Below, in pieces: positions 1 to 8,373 of a stretch of DNA of 64,000 bases. The DNA comes from Brumimicrobium mesophilum (GTDB taxonomy: Bacteria > Bacteroidota > Bacteroidia > Flavobacteriales_D > Crocinitomicaceae). Both the position numbers and the translations under genes were made by a program. The stretch covers positions 62,001 through 126,000 of the forward strand of contig NZ_PVSS01000005.1 of NCBI RefSeq assembly GCF_003025005.1, in the 5' to 3' direction. Position 1 is the stretch's first letter, and each line of letters starts with the position of its first letter. A model generated the notes under the pieces. The model made no database searches and had not been told where the DNA came from. It saw only the letters and a program-made list of their open reading frames with translations.

Positions 1-1
1 A

Positions 2-766
2 ATAATTTTTCTCTCGATAATATTTACATCCACCCTTCTATTTACAGATTTGAATCAAGCTCTTGCGCAAAGAGATGTATCTGAATCTATTGGAACACCT
101 TATATCGGAATTCATTATGGAGGAAATTGGACCGGAGGAGATTTAGCCGATCGTTATGGATTCACAAATTCTTTAGGTTCCCACGCAGGTTATAAAACCA
201 AGAAAAATTGGATATATGGAATCGATGGAAATTTCTTTTTTGGCGACAACATATTAATTGATGGATTAGCCCAAAACTTACAAGACAAAAATGGTCAAGT
301 TTTTAACTCATCAGGATCTCCTGCAACTGTCCTTTTGTTTAATAGAGGTTTCAATATAAACGCATCTGTAAGTAAGATTTTCCCAGTATTAAGTCCAAAT
401 CCGAACTCTGGAATTATGTTACAGTTGAGTGCTGGGTATTTATGGCATAAGCTTAGAATTGAATCTCAAGAAGACGAAATACCGCAACTTCAAGGAGACT
501 ACTTACAAGGCTATGATCGCTTAACGACAGGGGCAAATACATCTCAATTTATAGGATACAACTTCATGGCCAACAGAGGTATTTTTAACTTTTACGCCGG
601 AATCTATTTCCTTCAAGGATTTACAGTAAACCAAAGGGATGTTTTTTGGGACCATCCAGATGAAAAAGTGAGTAAAGACCTTAGAATTGAAAATATGACT
701 GGTTTCCGATTTGGTTGGTTAATTCCAATTTACAAAAGAGAAACAAAAGACTACTATTTCAATTAA
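2..766 (+). CDS. Outer-membrane beta-barrel-like protein, 5' end outside window
   Basis: The reading frame is open from base 2, and the first codons give a hydrophobic stretch ending in ALAQ before RDVSES. This looks like the end of a signal peptide, so the true start lies upstream of the window and the TTG at position 50 is not the start. The visible part (about 254 codons) is rich in glycine and in aromatic residues that alternate with polar ones, for example GIHYGGNW, GIDGNFFFG and FRFGWLIPIY at the C-terminus, as in small outer-membrane barrels. Only 6 bases separate it from waaA, so the two are probably co-transcribed. An envelope role next to LPS synthesis is inferred; the exact function is unknown. 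Confidence 0.75.
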   Translation: MIFLSIIFTSTLLFTDLNQALAQRDVSESIGTPYIGIHYGGNWTGGDLADRYGFTNSLGSHAGYKTKKNWIYGIDGNFFFGDNILIDGLAQNLQDKNGQVFNSSGSPATVLLFNRGFNINASVSKIFPVLSPNPNSGIMLQLSAGYLWHKLRIESQEDEIPQLQGDYLQGYDRLTTGANTSQFIGYNFMANRGIFNFYAGIYFLQGFTVNQRDVFWDHPDEKVSKDLRIENMTGFRFGWLIPIYKRETKDYYFN

Positions 767-772
767 AACCTT

Positions 773-1987
773 ATGTTCTATACTCTGGGTATATATTTTT
801 ATGGCTTTCTGATGCGTGTTGGAGCTTTGTTTCATACAAAAGCAAAAAAATGGAGAATTGGCCGTAAAAACTTTTGGACAAAAATTCCAGACCTCAGTAA
901 AGAAAATGTGATTTGGTTTCACTGTGCTTCTCTAGGTGAATATGATCAAGGTAAGCCTATCATGGAAGCATGGAAAAAAGAAAATCCTTCCGATTACATA
1001 TTGGTTACATTTTTTAGTCCTTCAGGATATGAAAACATTAAAGATAAGTCTCTAGGAGATTTCACGTGTTATCTTCCTCTTGATACAAAAAGAAATGCCC
1101 GAAAATTCATGAAATACTTTAATCCTTCTAAAGTATTTTTTATTAAATATGAAATTTGGGTTAACCATTTAAAAGCAGCTAAAAGACATGGAGCAAAACT
1201 CTATTCAATCAGTGCTTCATTCCGAAAAAATCACCGCTTTTTCAAATGGTATGGTGGAACATTTAGAAAAGCTCTATTTTTATTCGATCATATTTTTGTA
1301 CAATACAAGTTAAGTAAGGAGCTTTTATCCACTATTGGGATAAACCAAGTTACGGTTTCTGGCGATACAAGATACGATCGTGTTGCCCAAAGAGCAGAAG
1401 AAGAAAAAGAAAATTCAACCATTTCTCCCTGGGCAAAGGACGAATCAATTTTTGTAATGGGCAGTTCTTGGCCAACAGATGAAGAAATGATTATTCCTTA
1501 CATCAATGATTACAAAATTAATACGAAAGTTATCATCGCTCCTCATGAAGTAGACAGAGCACATATTCAGCAAATTGAAAACAGGTTAAAAGTCAACTAT
1601 CAACTGTATACGAATATCCAAAAAGGAGAAGAATTAAAACAACATACACAAGTGCTTATTTTGGATTGTATTGGAGTATTGGCCGACGCCTATCGCTATG
1701 GCAACATTGCATACGTTGGTGGTGGATTCGGAACAGGATTGCACAACATCTTAGAACCAGCAGCATTTGGCTTACCAGTAATCTTTGGTCCAATTCACCA
1801 CAAATTTCCAGAAGCACAAGCATTCATTGATGCAGGAATTGGTAAGAGCTGCGATGAAAATAAAGCATTTTTTGAAGCTTACTTAGCATTTACAAAGAAT
1901 AACGATATTCAAAAGGAAGTTAAGCGATTTATTGAAGGTCAGCGTGGAGCCACAAGCATTGTAATGGAGGAATTACAATTACATTAA
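773..1987 (+). CDS. waaA: 3-deoxy-D-manno-octulosonic acid (Kdo) transferase
   Basis: Transfers Kdo from CMP-Kdo to lipid A precursor at the inner face of the cytoplasmic membrane (LPS inner core). The 404-aa length is normal for the family. An N-terminal membrane anchor (about residues 1-20) is followed by the acceptor-domain motif FHCASLGEYDQG. The GT-B C-terminal half has GSSWPTDEE (about 230) and the nucleotide-sugar motif YVGGGFGTGLHNILEPAAFG (about 313-332). The gene starts 6 bases after the upstream outer-membrane protein gene and ends before a set of hairpins facing a convergent gene. Whether it adds one or two Kdo residues cannot be read from the sequence. Confidence 0.95.
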   Translation: MFYTLGIYFYGFLMRVGALFHTKAKKWRIGRKNFWTKIPDLSKENVIWFHCASLGEYDQGKPIMEAWKKENPSDYILVTFFSPSGYENIKDKSLGDFTCYLPLDTKRNARKFMKYFNPSKVFFIKYEIWVNHLKAAKRHGAKLYSISASFRKNHRFFKWYGGTFRKALFLFDHIFVQYKLSKELLSTIGINQVTVSGDTRYDRVAQRAEEEKENSTISPWAKDESIFVMGSSWPTDEEMIIPYINDYKINTKVIIAPHEVDRAHIQQIENRLKVNYQLYTNIQKGEELKQHTQVLILDCIGVLADAYRYGNIAYVGGGFGTGLHNILEPAAFGLPVIFGPIHHKFPEAQAFIDAGIGKSCDENKAFFEAYLAFTKNNDIQKEVKRFIEGQRGATSIVMEELQLH

Positions 1988-2029
1988 GGAGTAATTGGGT
2001 AAGGCAGTATTGAAGCCAATTATAATACC

Positions 2030-2074
2030 AAACCCAGGCTACCACGAACTACAAGCTTTCGGCAGCCTGGGTTT
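2030..2074. repeat. Palindromic repeat, diverged copy of the element found at 8600-10805
   Basis: A perfect 11-bp outer stem (AAACCCAGGCT / AGCCTGGGTTT) encloses an inner pair CGAA/TTCG. The order outer CCCA..TGGG stem, internal CCACGA and 3' GGCAGC matches the palindromes at 8600-8646, 9654-9699, 10500-10545 and 10759-10805. This copy lies far from those, between the convergent waaA and Bax-inhibitor genes. No T-run follows, so it is not a standard terminator. Confidence 0.6.
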
Positions 2075-2104
2075 GTAGCTCTAAGGAGTTTTGAGAAGGG
2101 AATT

Positions 2105-2132
2105 AAGAGACGAGTTCAAAGGAGCGTCTCTT
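2105..2132 (+). terminator. Hairpin downstream of waaA
   Basis: AAGAGACG pairs with CGTCTCTT across a 12-base loop, with only three T's after it. It lies 118 bases past the waaA stop and may end that transcript. The weak T-tract makes this uncertain. Confidence 0.3.
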
Positions 2133-2173
2133 TAGAATTGAAATTACCATTACTTAACATAATTAGAAATTGA

Positions 2174-2234
2174 CTAAAAAAACAAAACCCTCCAAAAATA
2201 CTTAGCTAATTGCTATGTAATCTTGGAGGGTTTT
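2174..2234. terminator. Bidirectional terminator between convergent genes
   Basis: AAAACCCTCCAA (2184-2195) pairs perfectly with TTGGAGGGTTTT (2223-2234). On the minus strand the stem is followed by TTTTG and seven T's, a strong signal for the Bax-inhibitor gene that ends at 2360. On the plus strand the TTTT is part of the stem and could serve waaA. Confidence 0.75.
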
Positions 2235-2359
2235 GATTAAAAGATACCCTCTTTAAATATAATCTTTTAAATACTATTTTAAACTTCGAGATTTACGTTT
2301 AAATCTTTGCAGTAGTGCTTTCAATTGAAACGGAGATAATCAATTCTCTAAAAAATCAA

Positions 2360-3091
2360 TTAATCTCTACCGCCTAACAAATGAAGTAAGGACATAAACA
2401 AGTTGATAAACAAAATGTAAAGTGTCAAACCACCCATTAAACTCGCTTTCCCTTTATCTTCTGATGAAATAGAAGTATCCATTGCAATTGCTTTTAGTCT
2501 TTGCATTTCCCAAGCTGTAAGTCCTGTGAAAACGAATACTCCAACAATTGAAATCAAATAAGCCAACCATTCGCTATTCATAAACATGTTTACGATAGCC
2601 GCGATAAAGATCCCGATAAAAGCCATATATAAAAGACTTCCCATTTTCGATAAATCTACAGAAGTTGTGAATCCAAGTATTGCCATAGCACCGAATGCTC
2701 CAGCTGTTACGAAGAAAGTGATTGCGATATCTCCCAAACTGTAATATAAGAAAACCGATGCCAAACTTGCTCCGATTAATGCTGAATAAAGAACAAAAAG
2801 TCCTACCAAGGCAGGCAAAGAAAAACTTCTAAGTTTTGCTTGAATTAAGAACACCAAACCTAATGGTGAAAAAGCTACAACATAAAACAACATCTTTGGA
2901 GACTGTGTCTCTTGGTTTAAAAACCATTCTGAGAATAATCCAGAACTTGCTAAATACCAAGACACAACACCTGATACTACTAGCGCCATAAACATATAGG
3001 TGTATACCGCTGTAAAAAATTCTTTAACCTGAGTTTTAGAAGCAGTTTGATTCATTTGAGAATCCATAGGTGAATCAATGTAATTTTCCAT
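2360..3091 (-). CDS. Bax inhibitor-1 / YccA family integral membrane protein
   Basis: 243 aa, with a short polar N-terminus (about 25 residues) and then about seven closely packed hydrophobic segments to the C-terminus, the layout of the BI-1 (TMBIM/YccA/YbhL) family. Segments such as ALVVSGVVSWYLA and the late motif FVFTGLTAWEMQRLK, with its following polar loop, are typical. Some bacterial members act as pH-sensitive calcium leaks or interact with FtsH; that is family knowledge, not visible here. It is a single gene with its own promoter (3116-3149) and terminator. Function in this organism is open. Confidence 0.9.
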   Translation of the reverse strand: MENYIDSPMDSQMNQTASKTQVKEFFTAVYTYMFMALVVSGVVSWYLASSGLFSEWFLNQETQSPKMLFYVVAFSPLGLVFLIQAKLRSFSLPALVGLFVLYSALIGASLASVFLYYSLGDIAITFFVTAGAFGAMAILGFTTSVDLSKMGSLLYMAFIGIFIAAIVNMFMNSEWLAYLISIVGVFVFTGLTAWEMQRLKAIAMDTSISSEDKGKASLMGGLTLYILFINLFMSLLHLLGGRD

Positions 3092-3115
3092 TTTTTCTTA
3101 TAAATTAATTAAATG

Positions 3116-3149
3116 CAAATATACTAAATTTCGAGATTATTTTATCAAA
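3116..3149 (-). promoter_or_regulatory. Bacteroidota-type promoter for the BI-1 gene
   Basis: On the minus strand TTTG (3146-3149) is followed after 22 bases by TATATTTG (3116-3123), matching the -33 TTTG / -7 TAnnTTTG consensus. It sits 25 bases before the ATG at 3091. Confidence 0.75.
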
Positions 3150-3204
3150 GATTATAGCATTCTAAAACACTATTTTATACAAATTTAAGATTTTAAAATT
3201 TGTT

Positions 3205-3597
3205 TTACCAGTCTTCATTGAGGCTATCATCATGTAGGAAATTCCCTAATATTCGACGCTCTTTTTTGGTAGGCTTTCCTGTTCCGTGTCCACGGTATGC
3301 ACTTTGGGCAGCTTGATATGTCTTATACTTTTCGATTTCTTCGATTGGAGTAATATCTATCAAATGATCTTCAACTAATTTAGCTCCTACTCTATTCTTC
3401 AATAACGATTTAACCTTGTAAGTGAAAAGTGAAGTATGTTTTACAATTCCAATAACATCACCTTCCTTAACCTCTCTAGAAGGCTTAATACCTTCACCAT
3501 TCAGTTTTACTTTTCCTTTTTTAACTAGTTCTGTCGCTATTGAGCGTGTTTTGCATAAGCGGGTAAACCAAATAAATTTATCTATTCGAACACTCAT
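3205..3597 (-). CDS. S4-domain RNA-binding protein, Hsp15 (HslR)-like
   Basis: 130 aa. The S4 RNA-binding fold is at residues about 1-60: RIDKFIWFTRLCKTRS, then GKVKLNGEGIKPSREV. A basic tail ends in GTGKPTKKERRILGNF. In E. coli, Hsp15 binds stalled 50S subunits carrying nascent peptidyl-tRNA. The gene starts inside the stop of the upstream YjbR-like gene (ATGA, 4-base overlap), so translation is probably coupled, and it is the last gene of a desaturase - YjbR - S4 operon. A narrower role than RNA binding is inferred by homology. Confidence 0.88.
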   Translation of the reverse strand: MSVRIDKFIWFTRLCKTRSIATELVKKGKVKLNGEGIKPSREVKEGDVIGIVKHTSLFTYKVKSLLKNRVGAKLVEDHLIDITPIEEIEKYKTYQAAQSAYRGHGTGKPTKKERRILGNFLHDDSLNEDW

Positions 3598-3950
3598 TCA
3601 CTTAACTCTTTTTGAATTTTCTTTGAAAACGATTGAAAAACGAGGTCATAAGAATGGTCAATTAACTCAAAAATTAATTGCTCTGGAACGTCCTCATTAA
3701 AAGAAACCGTATTCCAATGCTTTTTACTCATGTGATAACCTGGAATAATTCCTGAGAAATCGGCTCTAAGTTCTAATGCCCTTTCTGGGTCACACTTCAG
3801 ATTACAAGCGTTTTTTCTTTCATCCTTTAAACTCAACAAGGCAAACATTTTGTTATTTACTTTAAAAACTAAAGTATATTCATCAAAGGGAAGCGTTTCC
3901 TCGACATGTTTCTTTTGAAGGCAATAGTCGCGAAATATTTCCAAATTCAT
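3594..3950 (-). CDS. MmcQ/YjbR family protein
   Basis: 118 aa, the usual length for this small domain. Family signatures are the N-terminal FRDYCLQKKHVEETLPFDEY, the core KVNNKMFALLSL, CDPERALELRADFSGIIPGY in the middle and KKHWNTVSF. The fold resembles that of double-wing DNA-binding proteins, but no biochemical role is well established. It lies 10 bases after the desaturase gene and overlaps the S4-domain gene by 4 bases, so it is the middle gene of an operon. Confidence 0.9.
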   Translation of the reverse strand: MNLEIFRDYCLQKKHVEETLPFDEYTLVFKVNNKMFALLSLKDERKNACNLKCDPERALELRADFSGIIPGYHMSKKHWNTVSFNEDVPEQLIFELIDHSYDLVFQSFSKKIQKELSE

Positions 3951-3960
3951 AATGAATATT

Positions 3961-5058
3961 TTATAGTTCGTCTTGTCTACCCAATTTTTTCAACATCATC
4001 GCATGACTCTTAATTGCAGATCCGAAAGTCTTTTCTGAATTATAAGGCAAACCAAACTCTTCAGCAGTTTCACGCACGATTTTAGAAATTTTCTTGTAGT
4101 GTACGTGACAGATATTTGGAAATAAATGATGCTCAACTTGGAAATTCAAACCACCAACATACCAAGAAAGGATTTTACTATCTGGCGCAAAATTACAAGT
4201 ATTAATCAATTGACTAACAGCCCAATCCGCTTTAATATTACCAGTTTCATCTGGCAAAGGATAATTCGATGAAGGAACAACATGAGCAGATTGAAAAATT
4301 AATCCTAAAATTACTCCGGTGATAAAATGCATTAAAAGGAATCCAATAACCACTATGTACCATGCAACAGGTGCAAATATTAAAGGAAGAACTAAGAATA
4401 TTGCATGATAAAGAACTTTGTGCACTACAATTTTAGATAAGATTCTAGAAAAACTAGCTCCTTGTGTTTTTGTCAAACCTAATTTCTTATAGCGAATGGC
4501 TTGTTTAAAATCTTTAACCGTACACCATAAAATAGTCATCAAACCATAAAGGAACCAAGCATAATAGTGTTGATATTTATGGAAAGGTTTTCTTTCTTCA
4601 TGAGGACTGAATCTCAGAACAGAACCTGGATCGATATCTTCATCCATCCCAGAAACGTTTGTATATGTGTGATGCAAAACGTTGTGTTGAATTCTCCACA
4701 TTGAATCACTACCACCAACCACAGAGATTAGGTCTCCCATGAAATTGTTTACGTATTTGTTCTTAGAATAAGCACCATGGTTTGCATCGTGCATAATTGA
4801 AAGTCCGATTCCCGACATTCCTAAAGCCATTAAAATCCACATTACAAAAGACAGCCAAACTGAGTCAACAACTGTTAGAATAAGAATAAATGGAACAAGG
4901 TATAGTGCAATCATGAAAATCGATTTAAAAACCATCGATCCATTCCCATATTTGGAAGAATTCGTGTCTTTAAAATGCTTTCTAACTTTTTTTTGTAATG
5001 TTTTATAGAAATCTACATTTTTAGTATCTCTCTCAAACTTAATATTTGAATAATCCAT
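3961..5058 (-). CDS. Membrane fatty-acid desaturase (acyl-CoA/acyl-lipid type)
   Basis: 365 aa with all three histidine boxes of the membrane desaturases: HDANHGAYS (about residue 90), HNVLHHTYTN (about 125) and QVEHHLFPNICHVHY (about 308). The Q-x-x-H-H form of the third box is that of front-end (linoleoyl-CoA type) desaturases. Four or more hydrophobic segments separate the boxes. It is expected to introduce double bases into membrane acyl chains, using di-iron and an electron donor not encoded nearby. It is first in a three-gene operon with its own clear promoter; regulation by temperature is plausible but not shown. Confidence 0.92.
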   Translation of the reverse strand: MDYSNIKFERDTKNVDFYKTLQKKVRKHFKDTNSSKYGNGSMVFKSIFMIALYLVPFILILTVVDSVWLSFVMWILMALGMSGIGLSIMHDANHGAYSKNKYVNNFMGDLISVVGGSDSMWRIQHNVLHHTYTNVSGMDEDIDPGSVLRFSPHEERKPFHKYQHYYAWFLYGLMTILWCTVKDFKQAIRYKKLGLTKTQGASFSRILSKIVVHKVLYHAIFLVLPLIFAPVAWYIVVIGFLLMHFITGVILGLIFQSAHVVPSSNYPLPDETGNIKADWAVSQLINTCNFAPDSKILSWYVGGLNFQVEHHLFPNICHVHYKKISKIVRETAEEFGLPYNSEKTFGSAIKSHAMMLKKLGRQDEL

Positions 5059-5096
5059 ATTTTTATTTTAAAAATTGCTTTAGCATAAGCGTGCGG

Positions 5097-5130
5097 CAAA
5101 GGTAAACAAATTAATTCTTTTTAACACAAA
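5097..5130 (-). promoter_or_regulatory. Promoter for the desaturase operon
   Basis: Minus strand TTTG (5127-5130), 22 bases, then TACCTTTG (5097-5104), an exact TAnnTTTG match. It leaves a short leader of about 30 bases before the ATG at 5058. Confidence 0.78.
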
Positions 5131-5448
5131 AAAACCTCACAGCCCGAGCAATAATGATTATAGTCATGCAACAATAAAGCCATTAATGACAAATACATCT
5201 TTATAGCAATTTAAATAGAAGTATCAACACTAACGATTAAAGTTCCTTTTTAGTATCAGGTAAACAAATTAAATACTTGCTAGAAATAATAAACGAACAC
5301 GATCAGACATCAACAAATCTATTCATCCTCTTTTGGTGCATTCTAGATATTAAACGTTTGGCAGCCCAAAGTGTTTACAAGCAAATTGACTTATGTCACA
5401 TTTGAATAGAAATGTTTCTTTTTAAACCTGAAAAATAGAATAAAACTC
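5131..5448. other. Intergenic region between divergent operons, no gene seen
   Basis: AT-rich sequence between the divergent desaturase and mrp promoters. I see no convincing reading frame, RNA gene, repeat or riboswitch-like fold in it. Long regulatory spacing is the only interpretation I can offer. Confidence 0.5.
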
Positions 5449-5456
5449 TAATTTTG
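5449..5456 (+). promoter_or_regulatory. -7 element of the mrp/nfu promoter
   Basis: TAATTTTG matches TAnnTTTG and lies 18 bases before the mrp ATG at 5475, implying a very short leader. No good TTTG is seen at the expected -33 distance, so confidence is moderate. Confidence 0.5.
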
Positions 5457-5474
5457 GGGACCAAATAATGATTT

Positions 5475-6527
5475 ATGGAAATTACAAGAGATAGAGTTTT
5501 AGAAGCGTTAGGAAATGTTATAGAACCAGACCTCAAAAAAGATATAGTATCACAAAATTTAGTTGAAGAATTAAAGATTGAGGGAAATAAAATTACATTA
5601 TCAGTTAATGTTGTTAATCCAGCGATGCATGCTAGAAAAAGAATGCAAGAAGCAATTAGTTTTACTTTAAAGCGAATTTTGGGTGATGATATTGAAGTTG
5701 AAACAAGCGTTAAAGGGATGTCTACAGAAGCTAAAGGAGCCCGTAGAAAAGTATTACCTGATGTAAAACACATAGTTGCAATAGCTTCCGGAAAAGGAGG
5801 TGTTGGTAAATCCACGGTAACAGCAAATTTAGCTGGTGGATTAGCAAAAGCAGGATATAAAGTTGGTATCGTTGATGCAGACATTTATGGTCCTTCAATG
5901 CCAACAATGTTTGATGTTGTTGGAGAACGCCCAAATTCTATAGAAGTAAATGGCGAAACGAAAATGACACCTGTTATTTCCTATGGAATTTCAATTATGT
6001 CTATTGGTTTTTTCACTGAACAAGATGATGCTGTAGTTTGGAGAGGTCCAATGGCAGCCAAAGCTTTAACGCAAATGTTCACTGATACCCATTGGGGAGA
6101 ATTAGATTATTTACTCATTGATTTACCACCTGGAACAGGAGACATCCACCTTTCATTGGTTCAAAACATACCATTAGATGGAGCGATTATCGTTTCAACC
6201 CCACAAGAGGTTGCATTAGCAGATGCAAGGAAAGGAGTGAATATGTTTCAATTAGATACAATCAAAGTACCGGTTTTAGGATTAATCGAAAACATGGCTT
6301 GGTTTACACCAGAAGAATTACCAGAATATAAATATTACATTTTTGGTAGAGATGGGGTAAAGAATTTAGCCAAAGGAATGAATCAACGTTTCTTAGGCCA
6401 TATTCCATTGGTTCAAAGTGTTCGTGAGTCGGGAGACATAGGTCGTCCAGCAGTTATGCAACAAAACACAGTTGTTTCTGAGGCTTTTGATGAATTAGTT
6501 CGTAATTTTGTAGAGATAACCAAGTAA
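5475..6527 (+). CDS. mrp: Mrp/ApbC (NBP35-like) iron-sulfur cluster carrier ATPase
   Basis: 350 aa. An N-terminal MIP18/DUF59 domain (about 1-90) is followed by a deviant Walker A P-loop ASGKGGVGKST (about 103-113), then DADIYGPSMP and DLPPGTGD. These proteins load Fe-S clusters onto apoproteins in the cytoplasm. The CPxC cluster-binding pair usually found near residue 280 is absent; the segment reads ENMAWFTPEELPEYKYYIFG. From memory this replacement is common in Bacteroidota homologues. It is followed after 9 bases by an Nfu-type scaffold gene, which supports the Fe-S role. Confidence 0.93.
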   Translation: MEITRDRVLEALGNVIEPDLKKDIVSQNLVEELKIEGNKITLSVNVVNPAMHARKRMQEAISFTLKRILGDDIEVETSVKGMSTEAKGARRKVLPDVKHIVAIASGKGGVGKSTVTANLAGGLAKAGYKVGIVDADIYGPSMPTMFDVVGERPNSIEVNGETKMTPVISYGISIMSIGFFTEQDDAVVWRGPMAAKALTQMFTDTHWGELDYLLIDLPPGTGDIHLSLVQNIPLDGAIIVSTPQEVALADARKGVNMFQLDTIKVPVLGLIENMAWFTPEELPEYKYYIFGRDGVKNLAKGMNQRFLGHIPLVQSVRESGDIGRPAVMQQNTVVSEAFDELVRNFVEITK

Positions 6528-6536
6528 TAAAAAAAC

Positions 6537-6803
6537 ATGCCAGAAGCATTTCAAACATTAACAGATACAGTGAATAAAGCGCTTGACCAACTGCGTCCAT
6601 TTTTGGAGCAAGATGGTGGAAACATGGAATTGGTTGAAATCACCGAAGACAAAGTTGTTCGTGTTAGACTTTTAGGAGCATGCCGCGACTGTTCTATGAG
6701 TGCAATGACTATGAAAGCAGGATTAGAAGAAGCAATTAAGAAAGCTGCACCTGAAATCTTGAGAGTTGAAGCTGTTGATCCATCAGAGACTTTCGTGAAT
6801 TAA
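6537..6803 (+). CDS. NifU C-terminal domain (Nfu) iron-sulfur scaffold protein
   Basis: 88 aa consisting only of the NifU C-terminal domain. The start LRPFLEQDGGNMELVEI and the cluster-binding CxxC in GACRDCSMS (about residues 45-53) are diagnostic. Nfu proteins hold a [4Fe-4S] cluster bridged between two monomers and hand it to targets. The gene directly follows mrp in the same operon, so the two probably act in the same Fe-S delivery route. Confidence 0.93.
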   Translation: MPEAFQTLTDTVNKALDQLRPFLEQDGGNMELVEITEDKVVRVRLLGACRDCSMSAMTMKAGLEEAIKKAAPEILRVEAVDPSETFVN

Positions 6804-6822
6804 TTCCTTAAAACAGTAGAAC

Positions 6823-7155
6823 ATGTTCGGTTTTAAACATGCGATTCGTGGATTATTTTTGATGATAAAAACCGAACGTAATTTTAAAATCCATGTATTT
6901 GCCCTTGTATGTGTTCTTTCGCTCGGATTTCTTTTAGATATAACTACTCAAGATTGGATTTCAATTTTAATGGTAAGCGCGCTGGTAATCTCATTAGAGA
7001 TCATAAACTCAGCAATTGAAAAAATTTGCAACCTTTACTCTACCGACAAAAACGAAAAAATCAAAAACATAAAAGATATAAGCGCTGGGGCAGTTTTAAT
7101 GGCTGCCCTTGTTGCTTTTATAGTCGGGGTTTTAGTTTTCTATCCCTATATATGA
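6823..7155 (+). CDS. dgkA: Diacylglycerol kinase family membrane protein (DgkA-like)
   Basis: 110 aa with three membrane segments and the family motif SLEIINSAIEKICN, followed by KNIKDISAGAVLM (about residues 65-95). The first motif carries the catalytic Glu and Asn of prokaryotic DgkA/undecaprenol kinases. The enzyme phosphorylates diacylglycerol or undecaprenol in the inner membrane; substrate choice cannot be decided from sequence. It lies 19 bases after the Nfu gene, probably in the same transcript. Confidence 0.88.
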   Translation: MFGFKHAIRGLFLMIKTERNFKIHVFALVCVLSLGFLLDITTQDWISILMVSALVISLEIINSAIEKICNLYSTDKNEKIKNIKDISAGAVLMAALVAFIVGVLVFYPYI

Positions 7156-7191
7156 GTTGCAATGCCAGAAAATGTTTTCAGATAAATATTG

Positions 7192-7222
7192 AAAAGCTGA
7201 CATTTTCCCACATCCAGCTTTT
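7192..7222 (+). terminator. Weak terminator after the mrp-nfu-dgkA operon
   Basis: AAAAGCTG (7192-7199) pairs with CAGCTTTT (7215-7222) around a 15-base loop and is followed by one more T. The stem is short and the U-run is part of it, so termination is only likely. Confidence 0.4.
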
Positions 7223-7267
7223 TGGATAACTTTTAAACTTTCTTTATCTTGTTAAAAATATCAAGAT

Positions 7268-8110
7268 ATGAAAAAGATACTTGTTCCTACAGATTTTTCC
7301 GAGTTTGCACTAAATGCCGCTAAAATGGCTGCTAGCATAGCAAAAAAGTTCGATGCTCGAATTTATTTCTTGCATGTTGTTAATATGCCACAATATGAAA
7401 CAGGAATAATGCCTGGTCAATCAAGCCAAGATATAGCAGAAGGGTTATTTATTCTGAAAAAAGTTAAAATGGATTTTGAAAAACTCGTGAGTCAAGACTT
7501 TCTTAAAGGAGTAAATTTTGCCACGGCCATTCAATATGATGGAGTTTACGAATCAGTTGTTAGTCAAGCTAAAAAGCATGAGATAGACTTGATTGTCATG
7601 GGTACACATGGTTCTTCAGGATATGTCAATGATTTCTTTATAGGAAGTAATACGGATAAAATTGTTCGGTTGTCTGAAACACCCGTTTTAACAATTAGAG
7701 ATGAAGTAATCAATCCAAAATTTGACAAGATTGTTTTTGCTAGTGATTTTGGAGAAGGAGTTGGAAATTCATTTAGGCGAATAGCTTCTATTGCTGATCA
7801 ACTTAAGTCAAATGTTGAACTCGTAAGGATAATTACAAGAGACGATTTTTATTTCTCAGGCCCAATGCTAGATGCGATGGATGTTTTTGCCAAAGAACAC
7901 GGCTTATCAAACTACAATTGCCATGTTTATGCTGCAGAAAGCGTTCAAATAGGAATCAATGAATTCTCTCAACGCAAAAATGCAGATTTAGTAACTACAA
8001 TTACACATGGTAGAAGAGGATTAGCACGTCTTTTTAATGGTTCAATTACTAGCGACATCATGAAATCTAGTCCACTTCCAGTATTATCTATCCGTGCGGA
8101 CAAAAAATAA
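7268..8110 (+). CDS. Tandem-domain universal stress protein
   Basis: 280 aa made of two UspA domains. The first starts KKILVPTDFSEFALNAAK and ends with the nucleotide-loop sequence VMGTHGSSGYVNDFFIGSNT (about 115-134). The second starts FDKIVFASDFGEG (about 150) and ends THGRRGLARLFNGSITSD (about 250). The G-(2x)-G-(9x)-G(S/T) ATP-binding signature is partly kept in both. Such proteins are cytoplasmic and respond to stress or energy state; a specific role is not predictable. It stands alone between the dgkA operon and tRNA-Asn. Confidence 0.92.
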   Translation: MKKILVPTDFSEFALNAAKMAASIAKKFDARIYFLHVVNMPQYETGIMPGQSSQDIAEGLFILKKVKMDFEKLVSQDFLKGVNFATAIQYDGVYESVVSQAKKHEIDLIVMGTHGSSGYVNDFFIGSNTDKIVRLSETPVLTIRDEVINPKFDKIVFASDFGEGVGNSFRRIASIADQLKSNVELVRIITRDDFYFSGPMLDAMDVFAKEHGLSNYNCHVYAAESVQIGINEFSQRKNADLVTTITHGRRGLARLFNGSITSDIMKSSPLPVLSIRADKK

Positions 8111-8172
8111 TTATCTGATTACATGGGAGTTGCAAAAAAGATTAAAAAAAAGTGATTTTTTTTGAAATAATT

Positions 8173-8205
8173 TTTGCTTTAAAAGAAATAAAATCTGTAT
8201 ATTTG
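8173..8205 (+). promoter_or_regulatory. Promoter for tRNA-Asn
   Basis: TTTG (8173-8176), 21 bases, TATATTTG (8198-8205) match the Bacteroidota consensus. Transcription would begin about 85 bases before the mature tRNA, so a 5' leader must be removed. Confidence 0.72.
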
Positions 8206-8295
8206 CACTCGCAGTTAAGGAAATGATTTTTTTATAAACGAATAAAGAAACCTCAACTAAAGATTTTAACCAGAATATAATTACAAAAAATATAT

Positions 8296-8369
8296 TCCTC
8301 CTTAGCTCAGTTGGTTAGAGCATCTGACTGTTAATCAGAGGGTCCAAGGTTCGAGTCCTTGAGGAGGAG
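8296..8369 (+). tRNA. tRNA-Asn (anticodon GTT)
   Basis: The 74-base cloverleaf has acceptor TCCTCCT/AGGAGGA, a D-arm starting GCTCAGTTGG, an anticodon loop with GTT and T-arm CAAGG/CCTTG around TTCGAGT. The discriminator is G, as usual for tRNA-Asn. CCA is not encoded. The accessory toxin region starts directly beyond its 3' end. Confidence 0.97.
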
Positions 8370-8373
8370 CAAA

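Noticed and set aside
50-766. TTG at 50 as start of the first gene
   Set aside because: It would fall in the middle of a signal peptide; the frame is open to the left edge.
5131-5448. Riboswitch or small RNA upstream of mrp
   Set aside because: The -7 element lies only 18 bases before the mrp start, so the region is not part of its transcript, and no fold was evident.
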